A stretch of 64,000 nt of DNA. Source: CAMPJM01 sp964440915. GTDB lineage: Bacteria; Bacteroidota; Bacteroidia; Cytophagales; Cyclobacteriaceae. Positions 1 through 9,217 of this stretch are shown here, piece by piece (the stretch's first letter is position 1; the number at the start of each line of letters is the position of its first letter). The notes under the pieces were generated by a model that saw nothing but the letters and a program-made list of their open reading frames with translations, searched no databases and had not been told where the DNA came from. The stretch lies in assembly GCA_964440915.1 (NCBI GenBank), contig CAYTTV010000014.1, forward strand, positions 1 through 64,000. Reading direction: 5' to 3'. The position numbers and the translations under genes are program-made.

Positions 1-148
1 TTTTGGTTAAAGTTACTATCAAATTTTCCCTTCATTTTCTCATTTTCAATGTCCTTCTGAATGATTTCTTTTATTTTTCTTCCTGAATTAAAAGCTCTAC
101 AATCATTACCTTAAATTCATTTTCATAACTCCTGCCATAATTTAACAT
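1..148 (-). pseudogene. decayed IS3-type transposase OrfA-like fragment
   Basis: Read from an ATG at 148 on the minus strand, the sequence encodes RSYENEFKVMIVELL, which resembles the start of IS3-family OrfA proteins (helix-turn-helix subunit that binds the element ends). A one-base shift after that point changes the frame, and the new frame continues as NSGRKIKEIIQKDIENEK to the window edge. The second half carries no recognisable catalytic part. It is close to the Y1-type transposase remnant at 471-799, so this stretch looks like a resting place for old insertions. The match is by eye and short, so family assignment is tentative. Confidence 0.4.
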
Positions 149-470
149 AGAAATTTACGGACGCAATAAATTCGTCACAACAAAGGTAGACACTCCACAG
201 CTTCTTTTCTCGTGTAAAACATGGGTTAAACATCAGTGTTAATTCTAATCCAATGGCCTCTCTATGAGTTATCAGTATATTTTTTTTCAAGCTGAGTCCA
301 ATGTAATATAGTTCTTATGCATGCTATCTTCGATATAGCACGTTCCTCAGGACTCCCCTTTCTGGGTGTTTTGACCGACAAATCGCAGTTTGGAATCTTT
401 GGTTCTGTTTTTATTCTTTCTTAAAAACCTTTTACTTTCCTCTCGTTCAGCCAGATTGTTTATTTGAATT

Positions 471-799
471 ATGGAGTTTGACGACCATTATAAAACAGAG
501 TTTTATACGGCCACTACCTTAGAATGAAAAAACCGTTGACGCTTTACAAATACAAGGACATTATCTTAAATAGCCTTCGATTTGCGGTTGAAGGAAAAGG
601 GCGAAGGTTTATGGATTTGTCATAATGGCCAACCATCTTCATTGCTATAAAAAATCGGAGGATAATGTCTGTAAAAGACGTTCTGCGGGACTTGATGAAA
701 TTTATAAGACAAATGAACAAACTTGACCTTGTCCGTCATCACCCAAATGTTATTGATCAGCGCTATGTAAGGGAAAAAGGAGGAAAATACCAGTTGTAG
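471..799 (+). pseudogene. decayed IS200-like (Y1, REP-associated) transposase
   Basis: Y1 transposases are HUH single-strand DNA nucleases that move IS200/IS605 or REP elements. From the ATG at 471 the frame reads MEFDDHYKTEFYTATTLE and then meets TGA (525-527) where relatives of this family have Trp. The next frame continues KYKDIILNSLRFAVE. A third stretch gives GFVIMANHLHC, the HUH metal-binding motif. The last segment reads DLMKFIRQMNKLDLVRHHP and VREKGGKYQL before the stop at 797-799. At least two frameshifts and one nonsense change make it inactive. The catalytic Tyr region and C-terminus are missing or unrecognisable. Confidence 0.75.
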
Positions 800-1203
800 T
801 AAAAATACTCTAGACCAACTTTAGGCTCTCATGAGATAGTGAAGCTCCAGGCCACTGAAAGCTATTTTGCCCTTCCAAGTTCGGTATCGCCAACGGTATT
901 TAGCCAGGGGTGGCTTGTAAACCCAGTAGAATATCTAAAACTAGCATATCAACTGAATAATTGCCCATACAATACCCTATACTGTGGAATTACAATACGT
1001 TATAAAAAACTGTGTTGGCGTGTTAAATTAAGATTTTGGGCGTCCTCAGGTCGATAAAAGGAAAGTAAAAAACCTACGTGATGGAGGAATAAATATTATC
1101 TTCATTCAAATATTTAAAATCTAGTACCTGGCTGTAGGCTTCTCCATCGTAGTCAACAGCTGAGATGGAGAGTTCAACCCTTCAAAGGAGGTTGCTTCAG
1201 TAG
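800..1203. other. intergenic stretch before assembly gap, no gene recognised
   Basis: No reading frame here resembles a protein family. The longest open stretch (839-1057, +) begins with a non-ATG codon and has no recognisable domain. A 7-bp inverted pair, CTCCATC and GATGGAG, lies near 1142-1172. It probably contains more eroded insertion-element sequence, but nothing supports a specific claim. Confidence 0.4.
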
Positions 1204-1303
1204 NNNNNNNNNNNNNNNNNNNNNNNNNNNNNNNNNNNNNNNNNNNNNNNNNNNNNNNNNNNNNNNNNNNNNNNNNNNNNNNNNNNNNNNNNNNNNNNNN
1301 NNN
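1204..1303. other. assembly gap (100 N)
   Basis: Exactly 100 undetermined bases. The round number means a scaffolding placeholder and not a measured length. The left flank carries transposase debris, so a collapsed repeat or insertion sequence is the likely cause. Confidence 0.99.
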
Positions 1304-1417
1304 GAGACTAAAAAATCGCATAGATGGAATTGTTATGAATAGAATAGAAACCCTGAAATGATGTTGAATCGTTTTTAACGTTTATTTCTTATATACACCT
1401 ACGAATCGATAGCTTAA

Positions 1418-2095
1418 TTACAAAAGGCTCTCGATCTCACTTTTAATTCTTTCCTTTTCGGCGTTAAGGGTGCTGGTAAAAGGACTTGATAACTGAATTT
1501 TAAGGATGCCTTGCTCCAATGTGGTTTGGGCATGACCAGAAGCAACGATCTCGATACTTTGGATTTTTTCATTGGCCAGTTTTTTCCCTAGCTCATCTGC
1601 GGTGATTTGTTGTATCAGCTCAGGAAGTGCTTCGAGAACTTGTAGTACCTCCCAACGTGCCTTGTCAGGGCATTCCTTGGTGTCGAGTTGAAATATAACC
1701 CCCTCGTGGAAAAACTCCTGAACCTTCTCATGGAATTCACGAGCAGCTCTTTTTAACTCCAAGCTTCCGATGTCCTTTGAGGCAGCAGGTAGAATATACT
1801 GCTTAAGATAGGCTTGAGGTTCTAGTAATGTTATAGCTACAACTTCGCTGGCCGATAAAAAAGTAACTTCGTCAGTATTATTGTATGGATCCGGTAGATG
1901 GGCTACCATGAGCATCTGGTCATGGTTGTTCTGCTGCAGCTTTAGGATATGGCCCCGAATTACACTTCCGCTTCTAAGCAACAGCTCCAACTTGGGTAAG
2001 CTGGAGCTGTCGGTTGACTTTTCGGCGATCTCTGCCATTTCTGAAAACCATGTAGTCAGGCTTTTGACAGGGAGCGCCTTATAGTGTTCGAACAT
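1418..2095 (-). CDS. conserved hypothetical protein, 225 aa
   Basis: I do not recognise this family. The protein has no signal peptide and no membrane segment, so it is probably cytoplasmic. It mixes predicted beta strands in the first half (for example GSVIRGHILKLQQ) with a mostly helical middle and C-terminus. It follows the 130-residue gene at 2097-2489 with one base between stop and start, so the two are almost certainly co-transcribed and may work as a pair. The ATG at 2095 is the first in-frame start. No regulatory sequence was identified. Confidence 0.75.
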   Translation of the reverse strand: MFEHYKALPVKSLTTWFSEMAEIAEKSTDSSSLPKLELLLRSGSVIRGHILKLQQNNHDQMLMVAHLPDPYNNTDEVTFLSASEVVAITLLEPQAYLKQYILPAASKDIGSLELKRAAREFHEKVQEFFHEGVIFQLDTKECPDKARWEVLQVLEALPELIQQITADELGKKLANEKIQSIEIVASGHAQTTLEQGILKIQLSSPFTSTLNAEKERIKSEIESLL

Positions 2096-2096
2096 A

Positions 2097-2489
2097 TTAT
2101 AATTGTTTTTCGACGTAGTCTGCTATTTGAGAGTCGGTATAAGAGCTGAAGCTATCGCCCGCCAACTGAAACTTCAAGTCCAACACTTTGTCTTTTAATT
2201 CCATTTTCACTTCATCCCGGTTGTCGGTATTGGTAAGTTTAATGGTATTCATAGTCTCCTGTAATGCTTCCTTGCCTAAGTCATCGCTGCATATTTTCTT
2301 TAAGAAACCTTCCAGGTCACTGAATACAATATCCAAGCGGCTTAGAGGATAAGAATCATAAGCTGTAAAAGTGTCCCAGTCAATATCTACTTTTATATCG
2401 CTTCCTACAATTGCTTTAACTTTTGCTTCGAAAGCAGGTAGTTGATCAGTTTGAATCTCTTTAGCTAAGCGTTTTTCTGCTAATCCCAT
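2097..2489 (-). CDS. conserved hypothetical protein, 130 aa
   Basis: First gene of a two-gene minus-strand unit with 1418-2095. The product is acidic, soluble and mostly helical, with no signal peptide, and it contains the pattern VDIDWDTF near residues 34-41 and a tail resembling a helical bundle. No catalytic motif is visible and I cannot name the family. The one-base spacing to the next gene argues that the two proteins are made together and may form a complex, which is inference from context only. Confidence 0.75.
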   Translation of the reverse strand: MGLAEKRLAKEIQTDQLPAFEAKVKAIVGSDIKVDIDWDTFTAYDSYPLSRLDIVFSDLEGFLKKICSDDLGKEALQETMNTIKLTNTDNRDEVKMELKDKVLDLKFQLAGDSFSSYTDSQIADYVEKQL

Positions 2490-2644
2490 AATTAAAATTG
2501 ATTAAGTGTAACTATTAAAAATCGTCAATGACACAAAGATAGTGGACTAGGAGAGCGTGAAAATCACCTGAATCTAGCATTTGGAAAAATCACTAGAAAG
2601 GGTGAAATCCTCCCACCATTAGTACCATATTAAAAAAATGCTTA

Positions 2645-3115
2645 TCAATGTTTCTCCTGTTGTTGAAGATACTGTCCATACATGAAGTTGGGATCCAAGT
2701 TGTCTTGATATGCCTTTGGATAAATGTAGATTGCCTCCATGGGCGCATCCATTAAGAATACTTTAAAAATTTGTCTGCCATAATTATTGTCAGAATGCAG
2801 TGTAGAGAATCGCTCCTTCCCAGGAATTTGATTGGTAACATACAAGTATTTATTGCTGCGCTTATCGCTGGACTGCCATTCTTTTTTATATTTATAAATG
2901 CGACCGTCCAAAGGGTCATCAACGCCTGTAATCTGAATTAGGACTTCTTCGTTTTCCTTATCGCCAATCCTCAGCACCTTTACCGAAAAAGTTCTGGCAC
3001 CTACCGTTCCTTCATACTGTTCGATATATTTTCCTGTCTCTTGAGCAGAGATGTTGAATCCAAAAAGTAAACAAGCCATTAGGATCAAAAATGGAAGCTT
3101 TGAAAATGTTTTCAT
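2645..3115 (-). CDS. small secreted protein of unknown function, 156 aa
   Basis: The N-terminus is a typical Sec signal peptide: MKTF, a hydrophobic run LPFLILMACLLFGF, then a likely cleavage after ISAQ (about residue 25). The mature part is about 130 residues, charged and beta-strand rich, with no cysteine pair or lipobox, so a soluble periplasmic or secreted protein is expected. Family not recognised. It is separated by 155 bases from the next minus-strand gene and transcribed divergently from the sensor kinase at 3479. Confidence 0.75.
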   Translation of the reverse strand: MKTFSKLPFLILMACLLFGFNISAQETGKYIEQYEGTVGARTFSVKVLRIGDKENEEVLIQITGVDDPLDGRIYKYKKEWQSSDKRSNKYLYVTNQIPGKERFSTLHSDNNYGRQIFKVFLMDAPMEAIYIYPKAYQDNLDPNFMYGQYLQQQEKH

Positions 3116-3478
3116 TGTGTTGTCAGTTTGAGTTACTAGCCGGAATGCCGACTCTTTTTAAGTTTAAGTGATGGGTTCTATTCTTGTCGGATCTATTGAT
3201 GAATTCGTCAACTATCTTACATGACGTTTCTTGTATCCTATAGATTTTCGTATTATTGCCTTCTTTTATATGTTTATTTTTTATTGCATCGCGTTACCCA
3301 GCTTGCTCTAGTTGCTTGAGAAATAGGATGGTCTATAGCAAAAGTACGTGTCTGCTATTAAGCAGGCATCACCATAAGAGGGTAATTGAAAAAATGACCA
3401 TAATTGGTGATAGGAAAGGACAACCCAGATTCACAACCTATTGATTAAGAATTGGAGAAAACTAAATGAGCAAGAATC
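3116..3478. other. divergent intergenic region, no clear motif
   Basis: This 363-base stretch separates the secreted-protein gene (-) from the sensor kinase gene (+) and must hold both promoters. I see no convincing TTTG/TAnnTTTG pair on either strand and no long hairpin. A short open frame inside it (from 3256) has no recognisable similarity and is not called. Confidence 0.4.
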
Positions 3479-5611
3479 ATGAGGAGTATTTGCCCTTATA
3501 TCCTTTCACTTATCATTATCATACTGTTCACTACCAGTGGATTACATGCGCAATTTGTAAATCATAATCTAGAAACTCAGCTAAGAGTGAAGGCCTTGAT
3601 CCAAGACTTCGATAGCCTATATCTTTCGGAGCCAGAGAGGGCTAGAGGATTGATTTACCAGGCACTGCATACCAGTACAAAGAACGGTTTTTTTAAAGAG
3701 CAGGCTGAGAGCTATTATAGGCTTGGTAAGCTTTATTTTAATATGGGTAAGTATGATTCGGCCAGAGCATATATTGAGTCGGCACTTCCTATTTTTAAAA
3801 ATATAAATGATGCAAGAGGTATATGTCTGTCGCTTAAGGATCTTGGGAGTGTAGCAGTAGAAACAGGACAACACCAAAATGCCCTGGACTATTATACTAG
3901 GGGTCTCGATTTGGCTAAGGAAAACGGATTTCATCAGTTGGAGTCTTTGTTTATCAATAACCTTGGGTTGATCTACCTACATCTGGAACATTTTGATAAG
4001 GCTCAAGAACACTTCGAGCGGTGCGCGGCGTTGCGTAAAAAAGGGTATGACTATGCTATTGCCATCAACAATATTGGTGTGGTAAAGCAAAAGCAAGGTA
4101 AATTCTCAGAAGCCATTGCCTATTACCGCAAGAGTTTGGCGGCGTGTCAGGAAGCAGAAAATGCCAACTGCAGCCTTACGCCCATGAACGGACTTGCCGG
4201 AATGTACCTGCATTTGGGCGAACTGGAACTAGCCCTTGAAACCACGGAAAGCATTATCGAAGTGCAGGAAAGGCTGAAATTGTACAAAGACTTGATCATA
4301 AGTTATAACCGGATGGGACTCATTTATAATGAAATGAAGGAATACCATAATGCAATCGAATATTATGATAAGAGTTTGTCCATAGCACACGAACTACAAT
4401 CTGCTTTAACACCCTACATCTATGCTAATTTGTCGCATACATATGCTAACAATGAGCAGTTTGAAGAGGCACTACAATATTCGACTAGGTTCTATGAATT
4501 GAAGGACAGCATTTATTCTCTCGAATATAAGATTAAAACTGAAGAGTTATTGACTCAGTACGAAGCAGAAAAAAAGGAGAAGGAGATCGCTTTATTAAGA
4601 AAAGACCAAAGGTTAAGAGAGATAGAACTGGAAAAGAAGCAAGAGCTTTTAAAGGCTGAGCTATTGGATAGGGAATTGAAGGAACAGGAAAACAAGTATA
4701 AACTACTCCAGAGAAATCAAGAAATTGAATTTCTAAAAAAAGACAAAGCTTTGCAGGAAGCCAACATTTTAAATAAGCAGCATGAATTGGAGCATCAGAC
4801 TTTTATCCGCAATATCACCATAATTAGTGCAGCGCTCATTTTTATACCGACTTTTATCTTAATGATCATGTACCAGCAAAAGGTCCGTAACAGAGAACTT
4901 CTGGCACAGAGAGCGGAAGAAATTAATAAGCAAAAAACGCTGGAAATGATCCGCAATTTTGAATTGAAAACTATCAGGGCAAGCATAGAGGGAGAGGAAA
5001 AAGAGAAACGTCGGATTGCTAGAGAGCTGCACGATGGGGTAGCAGGAACATTGGCTGGAATAAAAATGAGGTTTCAGGCTTTGGGAAATAGTTTTGACAA
5101 AAATGAACAGTTTAGAAAGCTCATTCAAAGTTTAGATGAAGCATACCAAGAAGTGCGGACTATTTCGCACCACCTTAGTCCACCAGGCATGATGCACCAT
5201 TCTTTTGTCGGGTTTATAGAGAAATATTTGAGCGAAATTTCTGCCTCGGTGGATTTTGACATGGAATATTTCTTATATGGAAATGATTACCTAAACGAAT
5301 TGAGCGATGATGTGAAAGTGGAGGTTTACCGAATTTTGCAAGAGTTAGTGAGTAATGTATTGAAGCATGCAAAAGCAGATTTTGCAGAAATACAATTGGT
5401 AGCAGACAGCGAGAGTGTTACCTTGATTGTAGAAGATAGAGGGCTAGGATTTGGTCCCGCCTCTCGAATAGGCGGGTTTGGCCTTCAAAGTATCAAATCT
5501 AGAGTAGATGGCTTGGGCGGAGAGCTTCATATAGATACAGTTCCAGGGCGTGGCACTATCGTTCAAATGTATATACCTGTAAATGTTAAAAAAGCGCAGG
5601 TTATTGCCTGA
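3479..5611 (+). CDS. TPR-containing sensor histidine kinase (HisKA_3/NarL-partner type)
   Basis: Membrane sensor kinase that should phosphorylate the LuxR-type regulator encoded 54 bases downstream. Order of parts: signal peptide (1-25, ending near LHAQ), a run of tetratricopeptide repeats (about 55-345) expected in the periplasm, a charged coiled coil (about 350-435), one membrane segment (about 441-465), a second short coiled coil, then the HisKA_3 dimerisation domain with the phospho-acceptor in RRIARELHDG (His518). The ATPase domain follows, with N box ELVSNVLKHA, G1 box EDRGLGFG and G2 box GGFGLQSI. The length of 710 residues is normal for this Bacteroidota class. The input signal cannot be read from the sequence. 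Confidence 0.93.
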   Translation: MRSICPYILSLIIIILFTTSGLHAQFVNHNLETQLRVKALIQDFDSLYLSEPERARGLIYQALHTSTKNGFFKEQAESYYRLGKLYFNMGKYDSARAYIESALPIFKNINDARGICLSLKDLGSVAVETGQHQNALDYYTRGLDLAKENGFHQLESLFINNLGLIYLHLEHFDKAQEHFERCAALRKKGYDYAIAINNIGVVKQKQGKFSEAIAYYRKSLAACQEAENANCSLTPMNGLAGMYLHLGELELALETTESIIEVQERLKLYKDLIISYNRMGLIYNEMKEYHNAIEYYDKSLSIAHELQSALTPYIYANLSHTYANNEQFEEALQYSTRFYELKDSIYSLEYKIKTEELLTQYEAEKKEKEIALLRKDQRLREIELEKKQELLKAELLDRELKEQENKYKLLQRNQEIEFLKKDKALQEANILNKQHELEHQTFIRNITIISAALIFIPTFILMIMYQQKVRNRELLAQRAEEINKQKTLEMIRNFELKTIRASIEGEEKEKRRIARELHDGVAGTLAGIKMRFQALGNSFDKNEQFRKLIQSLDEAYQEVRTISHHLSPPGMMHHSFVGFIEKYLSEISASVDFDMEYFLYGNDYLNELSDDVKVEVYRILQELVSNVLKHAKADFAEIQLVADSESVTLIVEDRGLGFGPASRIGGFGLQSIKSRVDGLGGELHIDTVPGRGTIVQMYIPVNVKKAQVIA

Positions 5612-5665
5612 TGGTTCTGCTTTGTGAGCCCTTCTTTTTATTAAATATGGTTTTGAAGATTGATT

Positions 5666-6328
5666 ATGAGAACAGCAATTAGGATTATTATAGTGGATGA
5701 CCACCAAATGTTTCTGGAGGGACTTCGTGCACTTCTACAAGGAGAACCTGAGATTGAGGTTGTAGATGTGGCTTTGAACGGAAAACAGTTGCTTGAAAAA
5801 ATAGATGCTGTGGAAGTAGATGTAGTGGTGAGTGATATCAACATGCCTGAAATGGATGGGATTGAGCTAAGCAGGCTACTCAAAAAAGGATATCCTGGTA
5901 TTAAAACACTTATCCTCAGTACTCATAATGATGCCCATATGATCGGGAAATGTATTCAAAATGATGTAGATGGGTATTTGCTTAAAAATGCTGAAAAGCA
6001 GGAACTGTTAAAGGCACTTTCGACCATTGTGGAAGGGGGAAAATATTTTGCCCAAGAAGTGAAAAACGAATACATGAAAACGGTATTCTCAGAAGGAGGA
6101 GCGACTAAGGAGAAGGAAAATTTGGCGCCACTGAGCCGTCGTGAAAAGGAGATTTTGATCCATATTGCCATGGAGTATACCACGCATGAAATAGCGGATA
6201 AGCTGTTCATCAGCCAGAATACTGTCAATACCCACAGGAAAAATCTTATGAGCAAGTTGAACGCTAAAAATACAGCAGGACTGGTAAAGTATGCAATTCA
6301 GCAGGGATTGCTGGAAGAGGAACAATAG
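5666..6328 (+). CDS. LuxR/NarL-family response regulator
   Basis: Cytoplasmic DNA-binding regulator, partner of the kinase just upstream. The receiver domain (1-120) has the acidic pair Asp11/Asp12, phospho-acceptor Asp57 in SDINMPEMDG, Thr86 and Lys107. The C-terminal helix-turn-helix (about 150-215) carries LSRREKEIL and the recognition helix region ISQNTVNTHRKNLMSKL typical of LuxR/NarL proteins. I use the ATG at 5666; a TTG two codons earlier is less likely. The gene ends 31 bases before an assembly gap, so whatever followed in the operon is unknown. Confidence 0.93.
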   Translation: MRTAIRIIIVDDHQMFLEGLRALLQGEPEIEVVDVALNGKQLLEKIDAVEVDVVVSDINMPEMDGIELSRLLKKGYPGIKTLILSTHNDAHMIGKCIQNDVDGYLLKNAEKQELLKALSTIVEGGKYFAQEVKNEYMKTVFSEGGATKEKENLAPLSRREKEILIHIAMEYTTHEIADKLFISQNTVNTHRKNLMSKLNAKNTAGLVKYAIQQGLLEEEQ

Positions 6329-6358
6329 TCGAATAGCTTTCAATTGCCTATAGATTTA

Positions 6359-6458
6359 NNNNNNNNNNNNNNNNNNNNNNNNNNNNNNNNNNNNNNNNNN
6401 NNNNNNNNNNNNNNNNNNNNNNNNNNNNNNNNNNNNNNNNNNNNNNNNNNNNNNNNNN
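6359..6458. other. assembly gap (100 N)
   Basis: Exactly 100 undetermined bases between the response regulator and the minus-strand membrane protein. It is a placeholder, so the true distance and content are unknown. Confidence 0.99.
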
Positions 6459-6504
6459 TAACCTGGATTCAAATCTCCTAGCTTAACTAAGGTATAATGG
6501 ACCA

Positions 6505-7872
6505 TTAGTCAATTTTTACACGCCAATCTGTAAATTTGACTGTTTCCGTACCAGACATTATCAGAAATTCAATTTCTTGTTTAAGATGGTCTTTAACGGT
6601 AAAAGAAAATGAGACGGGCGTGTCTCCATTTCCTGCTGTTAGATCAAGCACGGCCTGGTAAAGCTTTTCAGCATCGGGATAGAACGTTATCCAAAAGCCT
6701 GAATCTTCGTCTTTTATATTAAAATAAACGGACAACTTTGCTGGAAGCGGTTTTTTACTTGTGGTATTCAGCCACTGATGGGTGGGCCTATAATCCCGAT
6801 AGCGAAAATCTTCCAACCAAATGGTCGATGCTTCTCCGGGACCATTCAAAGTCATATCCCAGCTAAAGGTGCTCTCTTCCATTTCCACCCTTTTTTGAAG
6901 TCGGCCTGATGCTTTAATTTCTTCCAGATCTGCGGCAAGTGCTTCTGTTGTTCCTTGCGGCATATTGTGTGATCTGAAAGCGGCTAATTTTTCACTTTTT
7001 ATTTCTTCGCTTATGGGCTTAGTAGCAACATCGATATAATAAAACAGCAACTTATGGTATGATCCAAACAGATCAACTTTTCCTCCGGGTTTGATATGGA
7101 GAACCAAGGCTTCCATCTCCTTACTGCCAGCAGGGAATTTTTTCAGTGAGAATCTATCATAAGGGAAGGGGAATTCATCGCTGTAATATTTGTCTTCCAC
7201 TAAAGAGTACCACGACATTATAAACTTATCAGCTCCTTTAGGAATATCGATTTTTTCGCTCAACACTTCCCAAAGTTTTCTGCTATTGCCATCTTCTCCT
7301 TTCCATTCAAATAGATCATGCTGACGAAGCTGAATAGTGGACTCCCGTTCATTGGACGTATTGATGAATTTCAGCTCCTCAATGGTTATGGCAAGTTCGG
7401 GATAGCTATAAATAGTGAAAAATACGGGTGTAAAATACCGTTCATGCTTGGATACGGCCCACCAAGCACTCAATTCTTTTGTCCCAATATAACCTAGCGG
7501 GGCGCCGACAGCAATAAACAGCCAACTAAAGAAAGCGAGCTTATTGAGTATACCTATTTTATAGTATTGTACCAGATGATATACGCCAAAATTGGAAAGA
7601 GCAGTAAGTGCTAAGCTTATTAGGAAGGCACTTCCAAATATAAGCAGGAGCTCGCTCTTAGCAATATAAACATTACCGGTGCTTCCCATTGCTCTGCCAT
7701 ATTGGTAAATAAGGAGGTATAGGAATCCTCCCAACAGTGATAAGCCTATGCTAGAGAGCACACCACCTGACAATCCGAAATAGAAGTTCATGATCCACTG
7801 TATCGGCACAATCAGTACTAACAGTAGGCCCACAATAATAAAGAAGTTCAAATAGAAATCGGTATTTCCCAT
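6505..7872 (-). CDS. membrane protein with large C-terminal soluble domain, possibly DUF2931-like
   Basis: The first 140 residues form about four hydrophobic segments (near 10-28, 35-57, 73-96 and 108-130). They are followed by about 310 soluble residues. The region around PKGADKFIMSWYSLVEDKYY loosely resembles Bacteroidota DUF2931 proteins, but I hold this weakly. The C-terminal part (about 350-455) looks like a beta-sandwich. The protein at 14400-15185 has a related layout: membrane segments first, then a beta-rich tail. The gene is transcribed away from the 8074-13556 run and shares its 200-base upstream region. It ends 47 bases after an assembly gap. Confidence 0.7.
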   Translation of the reverse strand: MGNTDFYLNFFIIVGLLLVLIVPIQWIMNFYFGLSGGVLSSIGLSLLGGFLYLLIYQYGRAMGSTGNVYIAKSELLLIFGSAFLISLALTALSNFGVYHLVQYYKIGILNKLAFFSWLFIAVGAPLGYIGTKELSAWWAVSKHERYFTPVFFTIYSYPELAITIEELKFINTSNERESTIQLRQHDLFEWKGEDGNSRKLWEVLSEKIDIPKGADKFIMSWYSLVEDKYYSDEFPFPYDRFSLKKFPAGSKEMEALVLHIKPGGKVDLFGSYHKLLFYYIDVATKPISEEIKSEKLAAFRSHNMPQGTTEALAADLEEIKASGRLQKRVEMEESTFSWDMTLNGPGEASTIWLEDFRYRDYRPTHQWLNTTSKKPLPAKLSVYFNIKDEDSGFWITFYPDAEKLYQAVLDLTAGNGDTPVSFSFTVKDHLKQEIEFLIMSGTETVKFTDWRVKID

Positions 7873-8073
7873 TATTCAAAGATGCAAAAAGGATAGCGCT
7901 TACTTATCATCATTTTTAATGATTATAAACACTACTCTTTTATGGTGATGTATTTCTTTTAAGTGAGTGGTAATTTTGCAGTGCAGGTTAAAAATTGTAG
8001 CCTAAGATTACGAGTAATTCGTCGGTTGATTTGTGCTATCTGATTTTGTTCCTGCTTAAGTTGAAAACCTTTT

Positions 8074-8508
8074 ATGAATATACTTGGACCTCTTATCCTT
8101 CTAATGCCTGTGCTAGTAGCACTTTACTTATGTGATTGGCAGGTGGCTATCGCTTTCTTTATAGCCATATTAATTGTCCCTTTTATATTTATATTGCTGA
8201 TCGATCTTTTTCAACAGAAGCCAATGGGTTTTAATGGTGTGCTTGAGACTGGCTTCATGTTTTTTATATTTGGCATTCCTCTCTATTTTATTTTAATCCT
8301 TCCGATTTATTATTTATTAAAATCTACTAGCATGCCTATAATTTATAGCTTTCCTGCTAGCGTTTCTGTTATAATGTTGATACTATATACCCTTATTACT
8401 ACAAAACCTTGGGACTATAAGGCAGCCTTGGCAGTGATTGCTTGCAGTGTTGTGCATACCTATTTTATTATTTGGCTTATTTCAAAGTTCAAGGCAATCT
8501 CATTTTAA
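8074..8508 (+). CDS. small polytopic membrane protein, 144 aa
   Basis: Almost the whole protein is hydrophobic: about four or five membrane segments (near 5-20, 24-45, 59-86, 92-112, 119-138) with very short loops. No channel, transporter or enzyme signature is recognisable. It is the first gene of a same-strand run through 13556, with 44 bases to the next start. A TAATTTTG sequence near 7971 could be a -7 element but lacks an obvious partner box. Confidence 0.7.
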   Translation: MNILGPLILLMPVLVALYLCDWQVAIAFFIAILIVPFIFILLIDLFQQKPMGFNGVLETGFMFFIFGIPLYFILILPIYYLLKSTSMPIIYSFPASVSVIMLILYTLITTKPWDYKAALAVIACSVVHTYFIIWLISKFKAISF

Positions 8509-8552
8509 AGTCTAAACTGTGACCTGCTTTGTCATAACTATAGCCAAGCCTC

Positions 8553-9194
8553 ATGAACAAAATTCTATTGAAAAATACGCCTTTGCTTTTGTTCCTTTTC
8601 ACATTCAAATTTTCTGTAAGTCACTCACAACATCAGGATATGCAGACCACTATTGATAAAATAACCTCACAAGGAAAGGAGACCATTGTTAATATGGCAA
8701 ATGCCATTATTGAAGAGAAAATGCCTTCGCTTATAATACGGCCTGAAGATTACGAGATCACCGTTTGGTCCAATGAAGTAGAAGTTGAAGTGAGATTTAA
8801 GAGGCTCATCAAGTATAAGCAGAAGGATGTTCACTACAGATACGACCTAACGGTAGAAATAGTGAGAAAGAAAATTGATCCTTTTGATGTTTGGGGTAAC
8901 AATGCCAACTTTTTTATTCCTAACCAGCATCAAAAGGAGACCATTGATTACCTCACAAAGCTTATGGATTTGCCAGTTCGGAGAATGGAAAACGAAATCT
9001 ATGAAGATGAAGAAAATTACCATGTCACCTTTTATAGTAAAGGGGGCCATAGCACGCACATTATTAATAAGAAAACTGGGGAGCGCCTTCAGCCTTTGGA
9101 TATTACCTATACGGTTTTACCTCCAAATGATACGGTAGCATCAGATCTATTTTCTTCGAACGACCAGAATATTTGGAAGGAGATCAAGGAATAG
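8553..9194 (+). CDS. secreted protein of unknown function, 213 aa
   Basis: A signal peptide is visible: basic start MNKILLK, hydrophobic TPLLLFLFTFKF, cleavage likely after SHSQ (about residue 26). The mature part is about 185 residues with alternating charged strands (ITVWSNEVEVEVRFKRLI) and no cysteines, which suggests a soluble beta-rich periplasmic or secreted domain. I do not recognise the family. It lies 23 bases upstream of the next gene and 44 bases after the membrane protein, consistent with one transcript. Confidence 0.7.
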   Translation: MNKILLKNTPLLLFLFTFKFSVSHSQHQDMQTTIDKITSQGKETIVNMANAIIEEKMPSLIIRPEDYEITVWSNEVEVEVRFKRLIKYKQKDVHYRYDLTVEIVRKKIDPFDVWGNNANFFIPNQHQKETIDYLTKLMDLPVRRMENEIYEDEENYHVTFYSKGGHSTHIINKKTGERLQPLDITYTVLPPNDTVASDLFSSNDQNIWKEIKE

Positions 9195-9217
9195 GACTTC
9201 AAAAGCACTTATATTGA

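Noticed and set aside
839..1057. 72-residue open frame next to the transposase remnant
   Set aside because: It has no recognisable domain, does not begin with ATG and lies in eroded sequence. I treat it as chance.
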